DNA from: Gemmatimonadota bacterium
Lineage (GTDB): Bacteria > Gemmatimonadota > Gemmatimonadetes > Longimicrobiales > Gaopeijiaceae
DNA: 64,000 nucleotides
Direction: 5' to 3'
Assembly: GCA_009692105.1 (NCBI GenBank)
Contig: SHZS01000004.1
Span: forward strand, 1-64,000
Below are positions 44,100 through 53,989 of this stretch, in pieces. A program made the translations under genes and the position numbers. The first letter of the stretch is position 1. Every line of letters starts with the position of its first letter. The notes under the pieces were generated by a model. It saw only the letters and a program-made list of their open reading frames with translations. It was not told the origin of the DNA and did not search any database.

Positions 44100-45437
44100 T
44101 CATGGAGCATAGAGCAGGCTCGCCCGCCGCAGCCCCTCGAAGGCGTCCAGAGCTTCCGTCCAACCGTCCGCGAGCTCTGGCACGTCTCTGCCCTCTTCGA
44201 CCCCGAAGCGTAGCCGATCGGTCCCGGCGAGCCGATCGAACTGGTCGGCGTTCCAGCGCCAGGCATCCCCTGAGAGACGCCGCGCCTCCACCAGAAGGGC
44301 GACCGCGGTCCGCGTGGGATCATAGAGCGCGGGATCCGTGACCTCGAGCCGCACACCCCTGAGCTCGACGCCGTCGAACTTCCCGTCTCCCGGTGCCGTG
44401 GGGGTAAAGACTTCGGCATGGAACGCGACGCCGGGAATCCCCCGGGCGGACATCCGCCGCGTCAACTCCTCGCCATCCAGCCACGGGGCTCCGATCCGTT
44501 GGAAGGGCCGTTCCGTACCGCGGCCCACGGAGAGGTTGGTCCCTTCGAAGAGGCACGTCCCCGGGTAGTGGAGCGCGCTCTCCAGGCTCGGCATGTTGGG
44601 AGAGGGGGGGCGCCAGGGCAGGCCGGTCTCGGGGAAGAGCATCGAACGACGCCACCCGTCCACGGGCACGACCGTCAGGTCGACCTGGACGCCGAACTCA
44701 CTCTGGAAGAGCCGTGCCAGCTCGCCCGGAGTCATGCCGTGTCGCATGGGGATCGGGTAGCGGCCGACGAACGAGGCGAAGGCTGGATCGAGGATGTTGC
44801 CCTGCACTGCGAGCCCCCCGACAGGGTTCGGGCGGTCGAGCACGACGAAAGGAATCCCCTGCTCGCCCGCCGCCTCCATCGCGAGGGCCATCGTGTAGAC
44901 GTACGTGTAGTAACGGGCGCCGATATCCTGGATGTCGAAGAGGAGGACCTCCACTCCTCGCAGCATCGCTGGGGTGGGTTTCAGGGTAGCGCCATAGAGG
45001 GAATGGACGACGAGCCCGGTCCCGGGGTCGCGCTCCTCGCCGACTTCGGCCCCGGCCTGGGCGGTCCCCCGGATGCCGTGCTCAGGGGAGAACAGGGCGA
45101 CGAGCTCGACGCCCGGCTGGCGCGCGAGCCGATCGATCGACGAGACCACCTGTGCATCGATCCCCGTGTGATTCGTGATCAGGCCGACCCGACGGCCCGA
45201 CACCAGGTGGAGGGAATCTCTGAGGAGCACATCGATCCCGGGCAGGACCGGAATCCCCAGGGCCGGGATCCCGGGGATGCTCGAGGGCTCCGGAGCTCCC
45301 CCCGCCGCGACCTCCTGATCCGGAGAGCTGCCCGTGTCATTCCCTGGCGCGGCGCACCCGGAGGCCAGCGCAAAGGCGAGCCCGCAGACGGGCATGAGGC
45401 GAATGAGGCCCTGGGAGGCCAGGCCTGCGGAAGTCAC
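44100..45437 (-). CDS. namZ: NamZ-like exo-beta-N-acetylmuramidase lipoprotein (DUF1343)
   Basis: A 445-residue lipoprotein. The signal sequence ends in the lipobox LASGC. The DUF1343 core reads RVGLITNHTGID, LFSPEHGIRGTAQAG, VLLFDIQDIGARYYTYVYTM, FVVLDRPNPVGG and FEGTNLSVGRGTERPF, as in NamZ, which removes terminal MurNAc from peptidoglycan fragments. GTG 45437 was chosen to give the lipoprotein signal. It is divergent from a NagZ/serine-hydrolase fusion that can remove GlcNAc, so together they would degrade glycan strands from the end. Confidence 0.88.
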   Translation of the reverse strand: MTSAGLASQGLIRLMPVCGLAFALASGCAAPGNDTGSSPDQEVAAGGAPEPSSIPGIPALGIPVLPGIDVLLRDSLHLVSGRRVGLITNHTGIDAQVVSSIDRLARQPGVELVALFSPEHGIRGTAQAGAEVGEERDPGTGLVVHSLYGATLKPTPAMLRGVEVLLFDIQDIGARYYTYVYTMALAMEAAGEQGIPFVVLDRPNPVGGLAVQGNILDPAFASFVGRYPIPMRHGMTPGELARLFQSEFGVQVDLTVVPVDGWRRSMLFPETGLPWRPPSPNMPSLESALHYPGTCLFEGTNLSVGRGTERPFQRIGAPWLDGEELTRRMSARGIPGVAFHAEVFTPTAPGDGKFDGVELRGVRLEVTDPALYDPTRTAVALLVEARRLSGDAWRWNADQFDRLAGTDRLRFGVEEGRDVPELADGWTEALDAFEGLRRASLLYAP

Positions 45438-45601
45438 GAAATGCTCGCCCTCCCCGGATTGTCTCGGTGTGGGGATTCTCCTACCTTGGCCGTGTCCAAA
45501 ACGGCGTCCGGGCGGCGTCCGGCCAGCTGTCGCGCGGGGCTCGGTCCCGAACATCGGCTCTCGGGTGTACCAGGTCAACGCGGGCGCCCCTCATCGGCCC
45601 C

Positions 45602-48600
45602 ATGCCCCGAACCCGGTCCGCCATGACCTCTCCCTTCCAGCGGTTTCTGGCCCGGCGATTTCTCGCGTTCGGCGCCCTGCCCGCGCTCCTCCTGGTCGGC
45701 TGTGCCCCCGAGCTCTTCCCCTGGGGCCCATCCCCACGGCCAGACGCCGCGGCCGACGTCTCGGGTGATCCGATGGTGGAAGGCCCGGACGCCGTGCCGA
45801 CTGTGGCGGACGCGATGGCGCCCGACCAGGCAGCCGACCAAACAGGGGGCTTGGCGGGCGACCTGGCTGGCGGGCTCGCTGCCAGAGGGGCTGAACTAGG
45901 CGAGCCTGAACGAGGCGGGGCCGATGCGGGCGCCGCCGCCGCATCTGTCCTCAGATCTTCGACGGGCTCGCTGCGTCCCTACTATACCGTCGAGCTGGAC
46001 GACGACGCGCGAGAGTGGGTCGAGGAGACTCTCGCATCGCTCTCCCTCGAGGCTGCCGTCGGCCAGCTCGTCTTCCCCTGGATCACCGGCGCCTACGCCG
46101 CGGATGACGACCCGGATTTCATCGAGGCCGTGGATTGGGTCGAGCGGTGGGGGATCGGAGGGCTTGCGGTCTCCATAGGTACGCCCTTCGACTACGCGGC
46201 CAAGCTGAACAGGCTCCAGCTCCGGGCGGAGATTCCCCTTCTCGTCGGGTCGGATTTCGAGAACGGGGGTCCCGGGATGCGGATCAACCACACGTACGCC
46301 CTTCCCTCCCTCCTTCCCGAGGGCGGCGGCACGAGCTTTCCCCCCACGATGGCCTTCGGCGCCGTTGGGGACGAGTTCGAGATCCAGGAGTTCGCCCGGA
46401 TCACGGCCATGGAGGCGCGCGCGGTCGGGGTGCAGATGACCTTCGCACCCGTCCTCGACGTGAACTCGAATCCCGACAACCCGATCATCAACGTGCGCTC
46501 CTTCGGTGAGGACCCCGAAGAGGTCGCCCGGCTGGGGCGCGCCTATCTGCGGGGAGCGAGGGAAGGAGGCCTCCTCACGACGGCCAAGCACTTTCCGGGG
46601 CACGGGGACACCGGAACCGACTCTCATCTGGGGCTCCCGGAGGTCACGGCGGATCGCGCTCGACTCGACACATTCGAGCTCGTGCCCTTCCGGGCTGCCG
46701 TGGACGATGGGGTGGATGCGGTCATGACGGCGCACGTCTCCCTGCCGGCAATCCTGGGAGCTGGAGCCCCGCCCGCGACACTGGCTCCCGAGTTCCTGAC
46801 TCACATCCTCCGCGAGGAGATGTCATTCCGGGGGATCATCTTTACGGACGCGCTCAGCATGGGGGCGATCACGACGGGATTCGGGAACGGCCAGGCCGCC
46901 GTCCTCGCGCTCGAGGCGGGAGCCGACGTCCTCCTCATTCCTGCCTCGGTTCCCGAGGCGATCGAAGCGGTTCTCGCTGCCGTGCGGGAAGGCCGCATCC
47001 CGCGAGCAAGAATCGACGCGTCCGTGCGGCGCATCCTGGAAGCAAAGGCCAGGGTGGGCCTGCATCGAGAGCGGATGGTCTCGATGGAAGAAGTGACGCG
47101 GGTCGTCGGCGCAGCCGAGCACACGGACGCGGCGAACCGAGTTGCTTCCCGCTCCATCACGCTTCCCCGCGATCGCGATGGCCTGATCCCGCTGAGTGGT
47201 ACCCGGCGTCGGCGCGTCCTGAGCGTGACCTATGGGGCGGCGGAGGACCTTCCCGCCGGTCGCGAGTTCGACACGGTACTCCGGGGCCTCGTTCCAGCGG
47301 TGTCGAGCGTCCGGATCGGCCCGACGGCTCACGAGGACGAGCTCGTATCGCTCTTAGAGCGGGCAACTGACTTCGACGTCGTGCTCGTGAGCGCATATGT
47401 GCCGCCCACCGCCGGCGCCGGTTCCGTGGCCCTCCCCGACGCGGTCGCGGAGTTCGTCCGGATCGTTGCTGGGGCGCATCCGACCGTGCTGCTCTCCTTC
47501 GGGAACCCGTACCTGCTGAAAGCTGTCCCGGAGGTCGGCACCTACCTCGTCGCGTGGGGAGACCGGGAGGTCTCCCAACGTGCGGCGGCACTGGCCGTGG
47601 CGGGAGCCGCGGGGATCGAGGGGCATCTGCCGATCACGATTCCGGGGCTCCACCAGCGGGGGGAGGGGCTGATACGGACGGCGCCCGGCTCGGGGGTGCC
47701 TGGCTCGGGGGCGCAGGGGCCGGGAGCGGCACCGGGCGCGACGCAAGGGGACCCGGCGGGTCTCTCCCCTCTTCCGGCGGGAATGCCTCTCTCTCCAGAA
47801 GGGGTTCCCGCGCCGCAGGCGTGGCGGAGTCTCCCGATTTCACCGCTCGAGGCCAATCCCGAGTTGGTCGGCATGGATCCGGGCGCGCTCGAGGCGCTCG
47901 ATGCCTACGTCCTCCGGGCCCTGGGGGACTCGGTGGCTCCAGGGGCCGCGCTGGCCGTCGGGCGGCGAGGCCAGCTCGTGCGCCTTCGCGGGTACGGCCG
48001 GTTGGACTGGGCTCCCGGAAGCACGGCCGTGACGCCGCTCTCGATCTATGATCTCGCCTCGCTGACGAAGGTCGTGGGGACCACGTCGGCAGTCATGCTC
48101 CTCGTGGAGGAGGGGCGGCTCGGGCTGGACGATCCCGTGGTCCGGTACCTTCCCGAGTTCGGGCAAGGCGACCCCCGGAAGACGTCAGTGACGGTTCGGG
48201 ATCTCCTTCTGCACCGGAGCGGGCTTCCCGCGTACCTCCCGCTCTACCAGGAGCTCGAGGGGCCGGCGGCCTTCCGGCTCGCGGTCTACAATACCTCCCT
48301 CGCTGCCGCCCCCAAGGATGCGACCGTCTACTCGGATCTCGGCTTCATGGCGCTGGCCTGGATTGTCGAGGAGGTGGTCGGCGAGCCCATCGACGCGTTC
48401 CTCGAGCGTCGCGTCTTCCGCCCTCTGGGGATGGAGGACACGCAATTCCGCCCGGACGCGGCGGAACGACCGAGGATCGCCCCGACCGAGATGGACTCCG
48501 CGTGGCGGGGGTACCAGGTGCGAGGCGAGGTCGATGACGAGAACGCGTACGCCATGGGTGGCGTGGCGGGGCACGCCGGGCTCTTCTCCTCGGTGCGCGA

Positions 48601-49024
48601 TCTCGCCGTGTTCGCCGCGATGCTGTCGAACCACGGCATGGCGAATCCCTGTGACTATCGCCCCGGGAGGGGAGCTCCCTGCGGGGCGCGAAGCGTACCC
48701 ATCCAGCTTCGATTCCTGGACGAGGGCACCGTCGATCTCTTCACGCATCGCGCGGAGCAGGGGGTGAGCCGTGCTCTGGGTTGGGACACTCCGGAGGGCC
48801 AATCCTCCGCGGGAGACCTGCTCTCGGCGAAGTCGTTCGGCCACACCGGGTTTACTGGCACCTCGATCTGGATCGACCCCGAGCTCGAGCTCTTCGTGGT
48901 CCTCCTCACGAATCGGGTGGACCCCAGCCGCGATAATGCCCGGGACATAGAGTTCCGGAGAGTGGTGCATGACAGGGTTGCCTTGGCGATCCCAGACCGG
49001 ACGGTGGCGCCGAGGGGGCCGTGA
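45602..49024 (+). CDS. Fusion of NagZ-type glycoside hydrolase 3 and a serine beta-lactamase-like hydrolase
   Basis: A 1140-residue exported protein. The lipobox LLVGC sits at about residues 28-37. A low-complexity Ala/Asp/Gly region follows, and then a GH3 domain (about 125-490): the NagZ catalytic loop is Lys329-His330...His334-Gly-Asp336 in AKHFPGHGDT, and the nucleophile is Asp416 in FTDALSMGA. A C-terminal part of GH3 (about 490-690) and a Gly/Ala/Pro linker lead to a class C beta-lactamase/DD-peptidase-like domain (about 755-1130). Its Ser820-x-x-Lys823 motif is SLTK, with YSDLGF and HTGFTG as later motifs. It could cleave GlcNAc from peptidoglycan and act on stem peptides or esters. 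ATG 45602 is preferred; ATG 45623 is possible. Confidence 0.88.
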   Translation: MPRTRSAMTSPFQRFLARRFLAFGALPALLLVGCAPELFPWGPSPRPDAAADVSGDPMVEGPDAVPTVADAMAPDQAADQTGGLAGDLAGGLAARGAELGEPERGGADAGAAAASVLRSSTGSLRPYYTVELDDDAREWVEETLASLSLEAAVGQLVFPWITGAYAADDDPDFIEAVDWVERWGIGGLAVSIGTPFDYAAKLNRLQLRAEIPLLVGSDFENGGPGMRINHTYALPSLLPEGGGTSFPPTMAFGAVGDEFEIQEFARITAMEARAVGVQMTFAPVLDVNSNPDNPIINVRSFGEDPEEVARLGRAYLRGAREGGLLTTAKHFPGHGDTGTDSHLGLPEVTADRARLDTFELVPFRAAVDDGVDAVMTAHVSLPAILGAGAPPATLAPEFLTHILREEMSFRGIIFTDALSMGAITTGFGNGQAAVLALEAGADVLLIPASVPEAIEAVLAAVREGRIPRARIDASVRRILEAKARVGLHRERMVSMEEVTRVVGAAEHTDAANRVASRSITLPRDRDGLIPLSGTRRRRVLSVTYGAAEDLPAGREFDTVLRGLVPAVSSVRIGPTAHEDELVSLLERATDFDVVLVSAYVPPTAGAGSVALPDAVAEFVRIVAGAHPTVLLSFGNPYLLKAVPEVGTYLVAWGDREVSQRAAALAVAGAAGIEGHLPITIPGLHQRGEGLIRTAPGSGVPGSGAQGPGAAPGATQGDPAGLSPLPAGMPLSPEGVPAPQAWRSLPISPLEANPELVGMDPGALEALDAYVLRALGDSVAPGAALAVGRRGQLVRLRGYGRLDWAPGSTAVTPLSIYDLASLTKVVGTTSAVMLLVEEGRLGLDDPVVRYLPEFGQGDPRKTSVTVRDLLLHRSGLPAYLPLYQELEGPAAFRLAVYNTSLAAAPKDATVYSDLGFMALAWIVEEVVGEPIDAFLERRVFRPLGMEDTQFRPDAAERPRIAPTEMDSAWRGYQVRGEVDDENAYAMGGVAGHAGLFSSVRDLAVFAAMLSNHGMANPCDYRPGRGAPCGARSVPIQLRFLDEGTVDLFTHRAEQGVSRALGWDTPEGQSSAGDLLSAKSFGHTGFTGTSIWIDPELELFVVLLTNRVDPSRDNARDIEFRRVVHDRVALAIPDRTVAPRGP

Positions 49025-49174
49025 GCGCAGCTCCTGAGACGGGGTCCGAGTCCGAACTGGATGCGAGCTTGGAAGGGATGGGCGCACCTCCCGGTTCTTC
49101 GTCCGCCAACGTGGCCCCGGATCGGGCGCGGGAGTATGGGGGCCCGCGTCAGCTTACGGGCACGATCTGGCCCG

Positions 49175-50209
49175 TTACGAGGTGCGGGAGAACCCCCGCG
49201 TAGCGAGCTCCTCTCCTTCCTTCGTGACGATCAGTCCCTCAACACCATCGAGTTTCTCGAGGAGCGCGAGCCCCTCGCTCGGACCCAGCACGAACGCGGA
49301 GGTCGAGAGGGCGTCCGCGTCCATGGACGTCGGGGCCACGACGGTCACCGCACTCGTGTGCACCGGCGACCTCCCCGTTTTGGGATCCAAGATGTGGTTG
49401 AGGCCCCGATCCTGCGTGAACGCCTGCATGTAGTCGCCCGACGTCGAGACGCTCTCTCCGCGCAGGTGGAGGACTCCGAGCGATCCGCGGGCGTCGTGGG
49501 GATCCTGGATCGCCACCTGCCAACCCTCCCCGTCAGACACACTTCCAGAGGTGCCGAGGTCCCCTCCCGCCTCGACCATGACCCGGTCGGCCCCGGCGCT
49601 CCTGAGCGTCCGGACGGCATGATCCACCACGTATCCCTTGGCGATCCCGTCGAGCGTGATCGCCATTCCTGGACGCAGAAGCGACACGGCCCGTCCTTGG
49701 ATCTGGATCTGCCGGTAGTCCACGAGGGCCAGCGCTTTCTCCATCTCGCTCTGAATGGGCGGCAGTGCGGCGCTCCACCATAAGGTCTGGTAGAGGTCGA
49801 GAAGGGGGGCGACGGTGACATCGAAGGCCCCGCCTGTCAGGGAGGAGTAGTCGAGGGCTCGCCCGAGGACCTCGACGAGCTCCGCGGGCGCATCCGCAAG
49901 GTGCCCATCACGGTGGAGCCGGCTCAGTGGGGTATCAGGGCGGTGCCGGCTCAGGATTGCCTCGAGGCGTTCCACCTCGGCGAATGTGCCCTGGACCATC
50001 TGCTGGGCTGCGGATGGATCTGGATGGAGCACGGTCACCGTAACCTGCGTTCCCATCTGTGTGCGCGTCTCGCCAATGCGGTGGAGCCCGGCCCGCTTGA
50101 GAACAGCGCTGGTGAGCTCCCCTGCGAAAGCGAGCCCGACCCCGGCCACGGCCGTGATCTGGAGCGCCTGGCGCCGCGTGACCTTCCGGGTTCGCTCTGC
50201 TGCGCTCAC
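49175..50209 (-). CDS. apbE: FAD:protein FMN transferase (ApbE family)
   Basis: Attaches FMN covalently to Thr/Ser of flavoproteins in the periplasm, with Mg2+. The 344-residue protein has a hydrophobic N-terminus after an Arg pair (TRRQALQITAVAGVGLAFAG), possibly Tat-like. Family motifs follow: MGTQVTVTVLH, LDGIAKGYVVD, VEAGGDLGTSG, LNHILDPKTGR and MDADALSTSAFVLG. GTG 50209 was chosen because longer starts would overlap the desaturase gene. The natural targets (Rnf/Nqr or NosR-type proteins) are not in the window. Confidence 0.9.
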   Translation of the reverse strand: MSAAERTRKVTRRQALQITAVAGVGLAFAGELTSAVLKRAGLHRIGETRTQMGTQVTVTVLHPDPSAAQQMVQGTFAEVERLEAILSRHRPDTPLSRLHRDGHLADAPAELVEVLGRALDYSSLTGGAFDVTVAPLLDLYQTLWWSAALPPIQSEMEKALALVDYRQIQIQGRAVSLLRPGMAITLDGIAKGYVVDHAVRTLRSAGADRVMVEAGGDLGTSGSVSDGEGWQVAIQDPHDARGSLGVLHLRGESVSTSGDYMQAFTQDRGLNHILDPKTGRSPVHTSAVTVVAPTSMDADALSTSAFVLGPSEGLALLEKLDGVEGLIVTKEGEELATRGFSRTS

Positions 50210-50256
50210 AGGCCGCTCCCGGAGGGTATCGTGGCCAGCCGACTCTTGCACACGCG

Positions 50257-51390
50257 CTACGATACCGGCGTGAACGGGCGGGATGCAAGCGCTCGAAACC
50301 CTATCAGGCGTCCGGCCTCGCCATCCCACAGATGCAGCCTGGTCAGTGCCCAACTGCTTCGAAGCGTCACCCTGGTCACCGACTGCAGCTCAGGGTGCGA
50401 CTCGAGGCATTTGGTCAGGCGATAGTTGGGAATCCGTGGGCTCAGATGGTGGACGTGGTGAAGGCCGATGCTCGCGGTTATCCACCGGAACGGAGCCGAC
50501 AAAACCAGGTGGGAGCTTCCCTTCAACGCGGCGTCATAGAAGTCCCACTCCGGTTTCCGTTCCCAGTATGTGTTCTCGAACTGGTGCTGCACATAGAACA
50601 ACCACACCCCTACCGAGCAGGCCACGGCCACGACCGGCCCGTGTACCAGGAGGAGGCGCTGCCAACCAATCGTGGCCACCATCGTACCCGCGACTCCCGC
50701 GATGCACAGATTCGTGAGCCAGATACTCCGCCACGCTTGCTTCCACGAGCGGGGCACGTCTTTGGGATATCGCTGCTTCAAGACGACGTGCCAGAGGGCT
50801 CCGACGCCGAAGAGTACCAGAGGATTTCGGTAGATCCTGTAGGCGAGGCGCTCGGATCGGGAGCGCTCGGTATATTCGTCCACCGTGAGCGTCACGATGT
50901 CCCCGAACCCTCGAAGGTCCAGATCCCCGGAGTGGGCATGATGGTAGGCGTGGGTCTTCCGCCAGTAGTCATACGGAAACATGGTGAGAACGCCGATCCA
51001 GTGACCCAGCAAGGAAGACGCGCGACGAGAGCGGAAGAACGATCCATGCCCCAAGTCGTGCTGGATCATGAAGAGTCGGATGAGGAATCCCGCGGTTGGA
51101 AGCGCGAGAAGCAGGGTGAGGGCGTAGCTGATCTCTAGGCTGCGGAGCATTACGTACCACAGCCCGAAGAACCCCCCCGCGGTCACCAACAGCTGGAACA
51201 CGCTCCGCCCGGTGTCAGCCCCCTGGTAGGGAGCCAACATCGAGTTGAAGTGCGCGACGCGCGCACGTTCCGGGCTCAATTCGTTCAGAAGGGTTCCTTG
51301 GACTAAGTAATTGCCATACTTGCTACCCGGATCGCCTCGCAGCAAGGCCGATCCGGATGAGACTATTAGGGTCGGAAGGGTTCTGGGCAA
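50257..51390 (-). CDS. Membrane fatty acid desaturase
   Basis: A 377-residue di-iron desaturase of the membrane FA_desaturase family. The three histidine boxes are present: HDLGH (111-115), HAYHHAH (147-153) and HHVHH near residue 308. Four or more hydrophobic stretches surround them. It probably inserts double bonds into phospholipid acyl chains and so adjusts membrane fluidity; the position is not predictable. The N-terminal start is uncertain (ATG 51240 at residue 51 is the alternative). It is divergent from the MFS gene, with 64 bp between. Confidence 0.87.
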   Translation of the reverse strand: MPRTLPTLIVSSGSALLRGDPGSKYGNYLVQGTLLNELSPERARVAHFNSMLAPYQGADTGRSVFQLLVTAGGFFGLWYVMLRSLEISYALTLLLALPTAGFLIRLFMIQHDLGHGSFFRSRRASSLLGHWIGVLTMFPYDYWRKTHAYHHAHSGDLDLRGFGDIVTLTVDEYTERSRSERLAYRIYRNPLVLFGVGALWHVVLKQRYPKDVPRSWKQAWRSIWLTNLCIAGVAGTMVATIGWQRLLLVHGPVVAVACSVGVWLFYVQHQFENTYWERKPEWDFYDAALKGSSHLVLSAPFRWITASIGLHHVHHLSPRIPNYRLTKCLESHPELQSVTRVTLRSSWALTRLHLWDGEAGRLIGFRALASRPFTPVS

Positions 51391-51454
51391 GCCCCATCCG
51401 TCAGGTGTGCGCGAGCTTGAGACGAGATATCCCTGCCGCTATCCTCCCACGCTT

Positions 51455-52901
51455 ATGATCACGCCATCGCATCGCAGAGCCGAGCACCGCAGGTGGTGGA
51501 CGCTCGCCGCGGTCGCTGCCGGCCTCTTCATGATCATGCTGGACAACACGGTTGTGAACGTCGCGTTGTCTACCATCCAGCGTACGCTCGATCTAAAGAT
51601 TTCCGAGCTCGAGTGGATCGTGGCCGGGTACGCGCTCACCTTCGGCGCGCTCATGCTGACCGGCGGGAAGCTGGCCGATCTGTACGGCCGCCGGCTCGTC
51701 TTCGTCACCGGGCTTGGCATCTTCACCGTGTCCTCGCTCGCGTGCGGACTCGCGGTCAGCGCTGGTCAGCTCATCTCCGCGCGGGTGGTGCAGGGTGCCG
51801 GCGCCGCGCTGATGAACCCCGCCACTCTGTCGATCATCACCGTGGCTTTCCCGCCACGGGAACGCGGCCGGGCGATCGGGATTTGGGTGGGGATCTCGGC
51901 GCTCGCCCTCGCGATCGGTCCGCCCCTGGGCGGCCTGATCACGGAGCACATCGCATGGAGTTGGATCTTCTTCATCAACATACCGATCGGCGCCGTGGCG
52001 ATCGCCGGGGCGTTCGCGTTCATCGACGAGTCGCGCGACACCTCGCACGAACAGAGCCCTGACCTGCCTGGGCTGTTCACATCTGCGCTCGCGCTGTTCG
52101 CGCTCACCTACGGCCTGATCGAAGCGAACAGCTACGGGTGGGGCTCCGCGCGCATCCTGGGCTCGTTCTCAGTGGCAGCGATTGCGTTTGTGGTGTTCGT
52201 GGCGCTGGAGAAGCACCAGCGGCTTCCGATGCTCGATTTCGCCCTCTTCCGCGACCGGACGTTCGCGGGGGCGAACGCGGTGCTCCTAATTGAGCGCGCT
52301 CGCGATGTTTGGCGTCTTCTTCTATGTGTCGCTCTATGTCCAGCAGGTGATGGGATTTACACCGTTGGAGGCAGGAGCCTCGTTTCTTCCCATGACGATC
52401 CCGATCATCGTGCTCGCGCCGCGCGTCGGGCACATAGCCGATCAGATTGGCGCGCGACGCCTGGCCGGGGCTGGCCAGCTGCTCGTCACCGTCGCGCTCC
52501 TGCTCTTCTCGCGCTTGACGCTTGACTCGACCTTCTGGTCGTTATTGCTGCCCATGGTCGTCTCCGGAGCGGGAATGGCCATGACGATGACGCCCGCGAC
52601 CGCGGCTGCGATGTCATCGGTGCGATCGGACAAGGCGGGCGTCGGATCCGCCGTGCGCAACAGCGCACGCCAGGTGGGCGGCTCGATCGGGATCGCGGTC
52701 ATGGGGGCCGTGGTCGCCGCCCGCACCTCGACGTCGCTCGCGGCGGGGTTGCCTGAGCAGGCTGCGTTCGTGGACGGGATGCGGGGAGGATTCCTGCTCG
52801 CGGCGGTCATCACGCTCAGCGGCTCGGTGATCGCGTTTGCGACCCTGAGGGCCCACCATCCCTCGGACGGCACGGTGTCCACCCTAGCGGACGGTCTCTG
52901 A
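51455..52901 (+). pseudogene. MFS drug exporter (EmrB/QacA, DHA2 type) split by a frameshift
   Basis: The first frame (ATG 51455) encodes typical transporter helices with LDNTVVNVALSTIQ and motif A GGKLADLYGRR, reaching TFAGANAVLL near 52285. There it leaves the family sequence. A second frame (from about 52290) carries on with LSALAMFGVFFYVSLYVQQ, RVGHIADQIGARR and the remaining helices to 52901. A one-base insertion at about 52285-52290 (in CTCCTAATTGAG) would explain this exactly. The gene is therefore a recent pseudogene, or contains a sequence error; a TTG at 52290 cannot make a whole transporter. It sits in the same accessory patch as the doubly shifted K+ channel. Confidence 0.83.
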
Positions 52902-52912
52902 AGGCTCGGGGG

Positions 52913-53905
52913 TCAGGGCCTTACTGGCTCGATCTCGTGCAGCCGACTGATGTCGACCGAGAGACCAAACCGTGAGCGCTCCTGCAGGAACATGGATCGG
53001 AATCGTGCATTCCAGACGATTTCATCCGCTCGATAGGAAGAGCGCGCGTGCACGGTCTGCTCGAAGGTTTCGTCGATCCCCGAAAGAAGAACGAGGACTT
53101 CTGCCTCTGCTCGCTCCAGCTCTCCGGCTGTCTTACCGGCAAATGGGCTCGCGTCGTCGATCGGTGTACGATCCGTCCAGGAGAGCGGAAAAAAGTCACC
53201 TTGTTGCGCTCCAGTGAAAGCGGCGCATACCGCCGTACCGTGCCGCCGCGGCCGTCGGGCTCCATGGCACTGAAGAGAATCTGCGCTTCGAGCTCAATGA
53301 TCTCGTTGCGCCGGCGACGGTTCACGATGCGGAATTGAAGTCCATGGCCATCGTGATACGGAGCGACCACCGCGCTATGGTTGAAGAGAATCGATGCCGT
53401 CGGGCGGGCGAACCGCGCAAAGAGCAGCCCGGTCGCCAGGGCCTGGTACATCAGCCCCACCAACGCTTCAAGGGTTACCAAGAGGTTGGCCGGAAGGCCG
53501 TTGGGAGCGATCTGTCCGTAGCCAATGGTCGCGAACGTCTGGATGCTGAAGAAGAAGGCGCCGCTGAAGCGTCCGCCGAGCATCTCTGCCCCAGCTCCCT
53601 GCAGAGCCGTGGGCCCGCACGCCAGGTAGGCCACCGCGAACACCAGATTCAGGGCGAGATAGAGGCGCGACCAGGCCGAGAAACCCGGACCATGAGATCG
53701 TCAGCAGCTGGTGGTACGGCGCAATCGTTTCGAGGGCGCCGAGACCCGTGCGCTCGACGTTGAACGAGCCATCGCGATTGAGCAGCCGCTCCCTGGTCTC
53801 GCGGCTGACGACAGATCCGAAGCCGAGGTCACGATCGCGCGCCGGTTCCTCGAGAGTGCGGCGGGGCGCGAGAGGACTCGGCTCGAACTTTGCTTGCGAC
53901 TCCAT
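52913..53905 (-). pseudogene. Inward-rectifier K+ channel (KirBac-like) with two frameshifts
   Basis: The first frame (ATG 53905) gives the slide-helix region (RDLGFGSVVSRETRERLLN, ending HQLLTISWSGFL). Near 53670 the family sequence moves to another frame (RLYLALNLVFAVAYLACG), which has the selectivity filter in FATIGYGQIAPNG and the cytoplasmic domain to NKVTFF. At a run of six T (- strand, near 53185) it moves again and ends PLSWTDRTPIDDASPFAGKT through HEIEPVRP at 52913. Two indels thus separate three collinear pieces of one KirBac channel. The whole gene is recognisable, so decay is recent or the sequence has errors. Confidence 0.84.
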
Positions 53906-53927
53906 ACGTTACTCTCCCCATCCCCAT

Positions 53928-53961
53928 CGCTCAGGGGAACGATTCGCTCAGGGGAACGATC
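53928..53961. repeat. Two tandem copies of a 17-bp unit
   Basis: CGCTCAGGGGAACGATT (53928-53944) is followed at once by a copy with one change (53945-53961). It lies just upstream of the channel pseudogene start. No function is apparent. Confidence 0.7.
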
Positions 53962-53989
53962 CCGTCCGGGATCCGAAGGTGGTCCAGCC

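Noticed and set aside
44418-45626. 402-residue + frame antisense to namZ
   Set aside because: namZ on the - strand carries all family motifs; this frame shows none.
52290-52901. Second half of the MFS gene as an independent protein from TTG
   Set aside because: It would lack the first half of the transporter and continues the same family in exact register after one base, so it is one broken gene.
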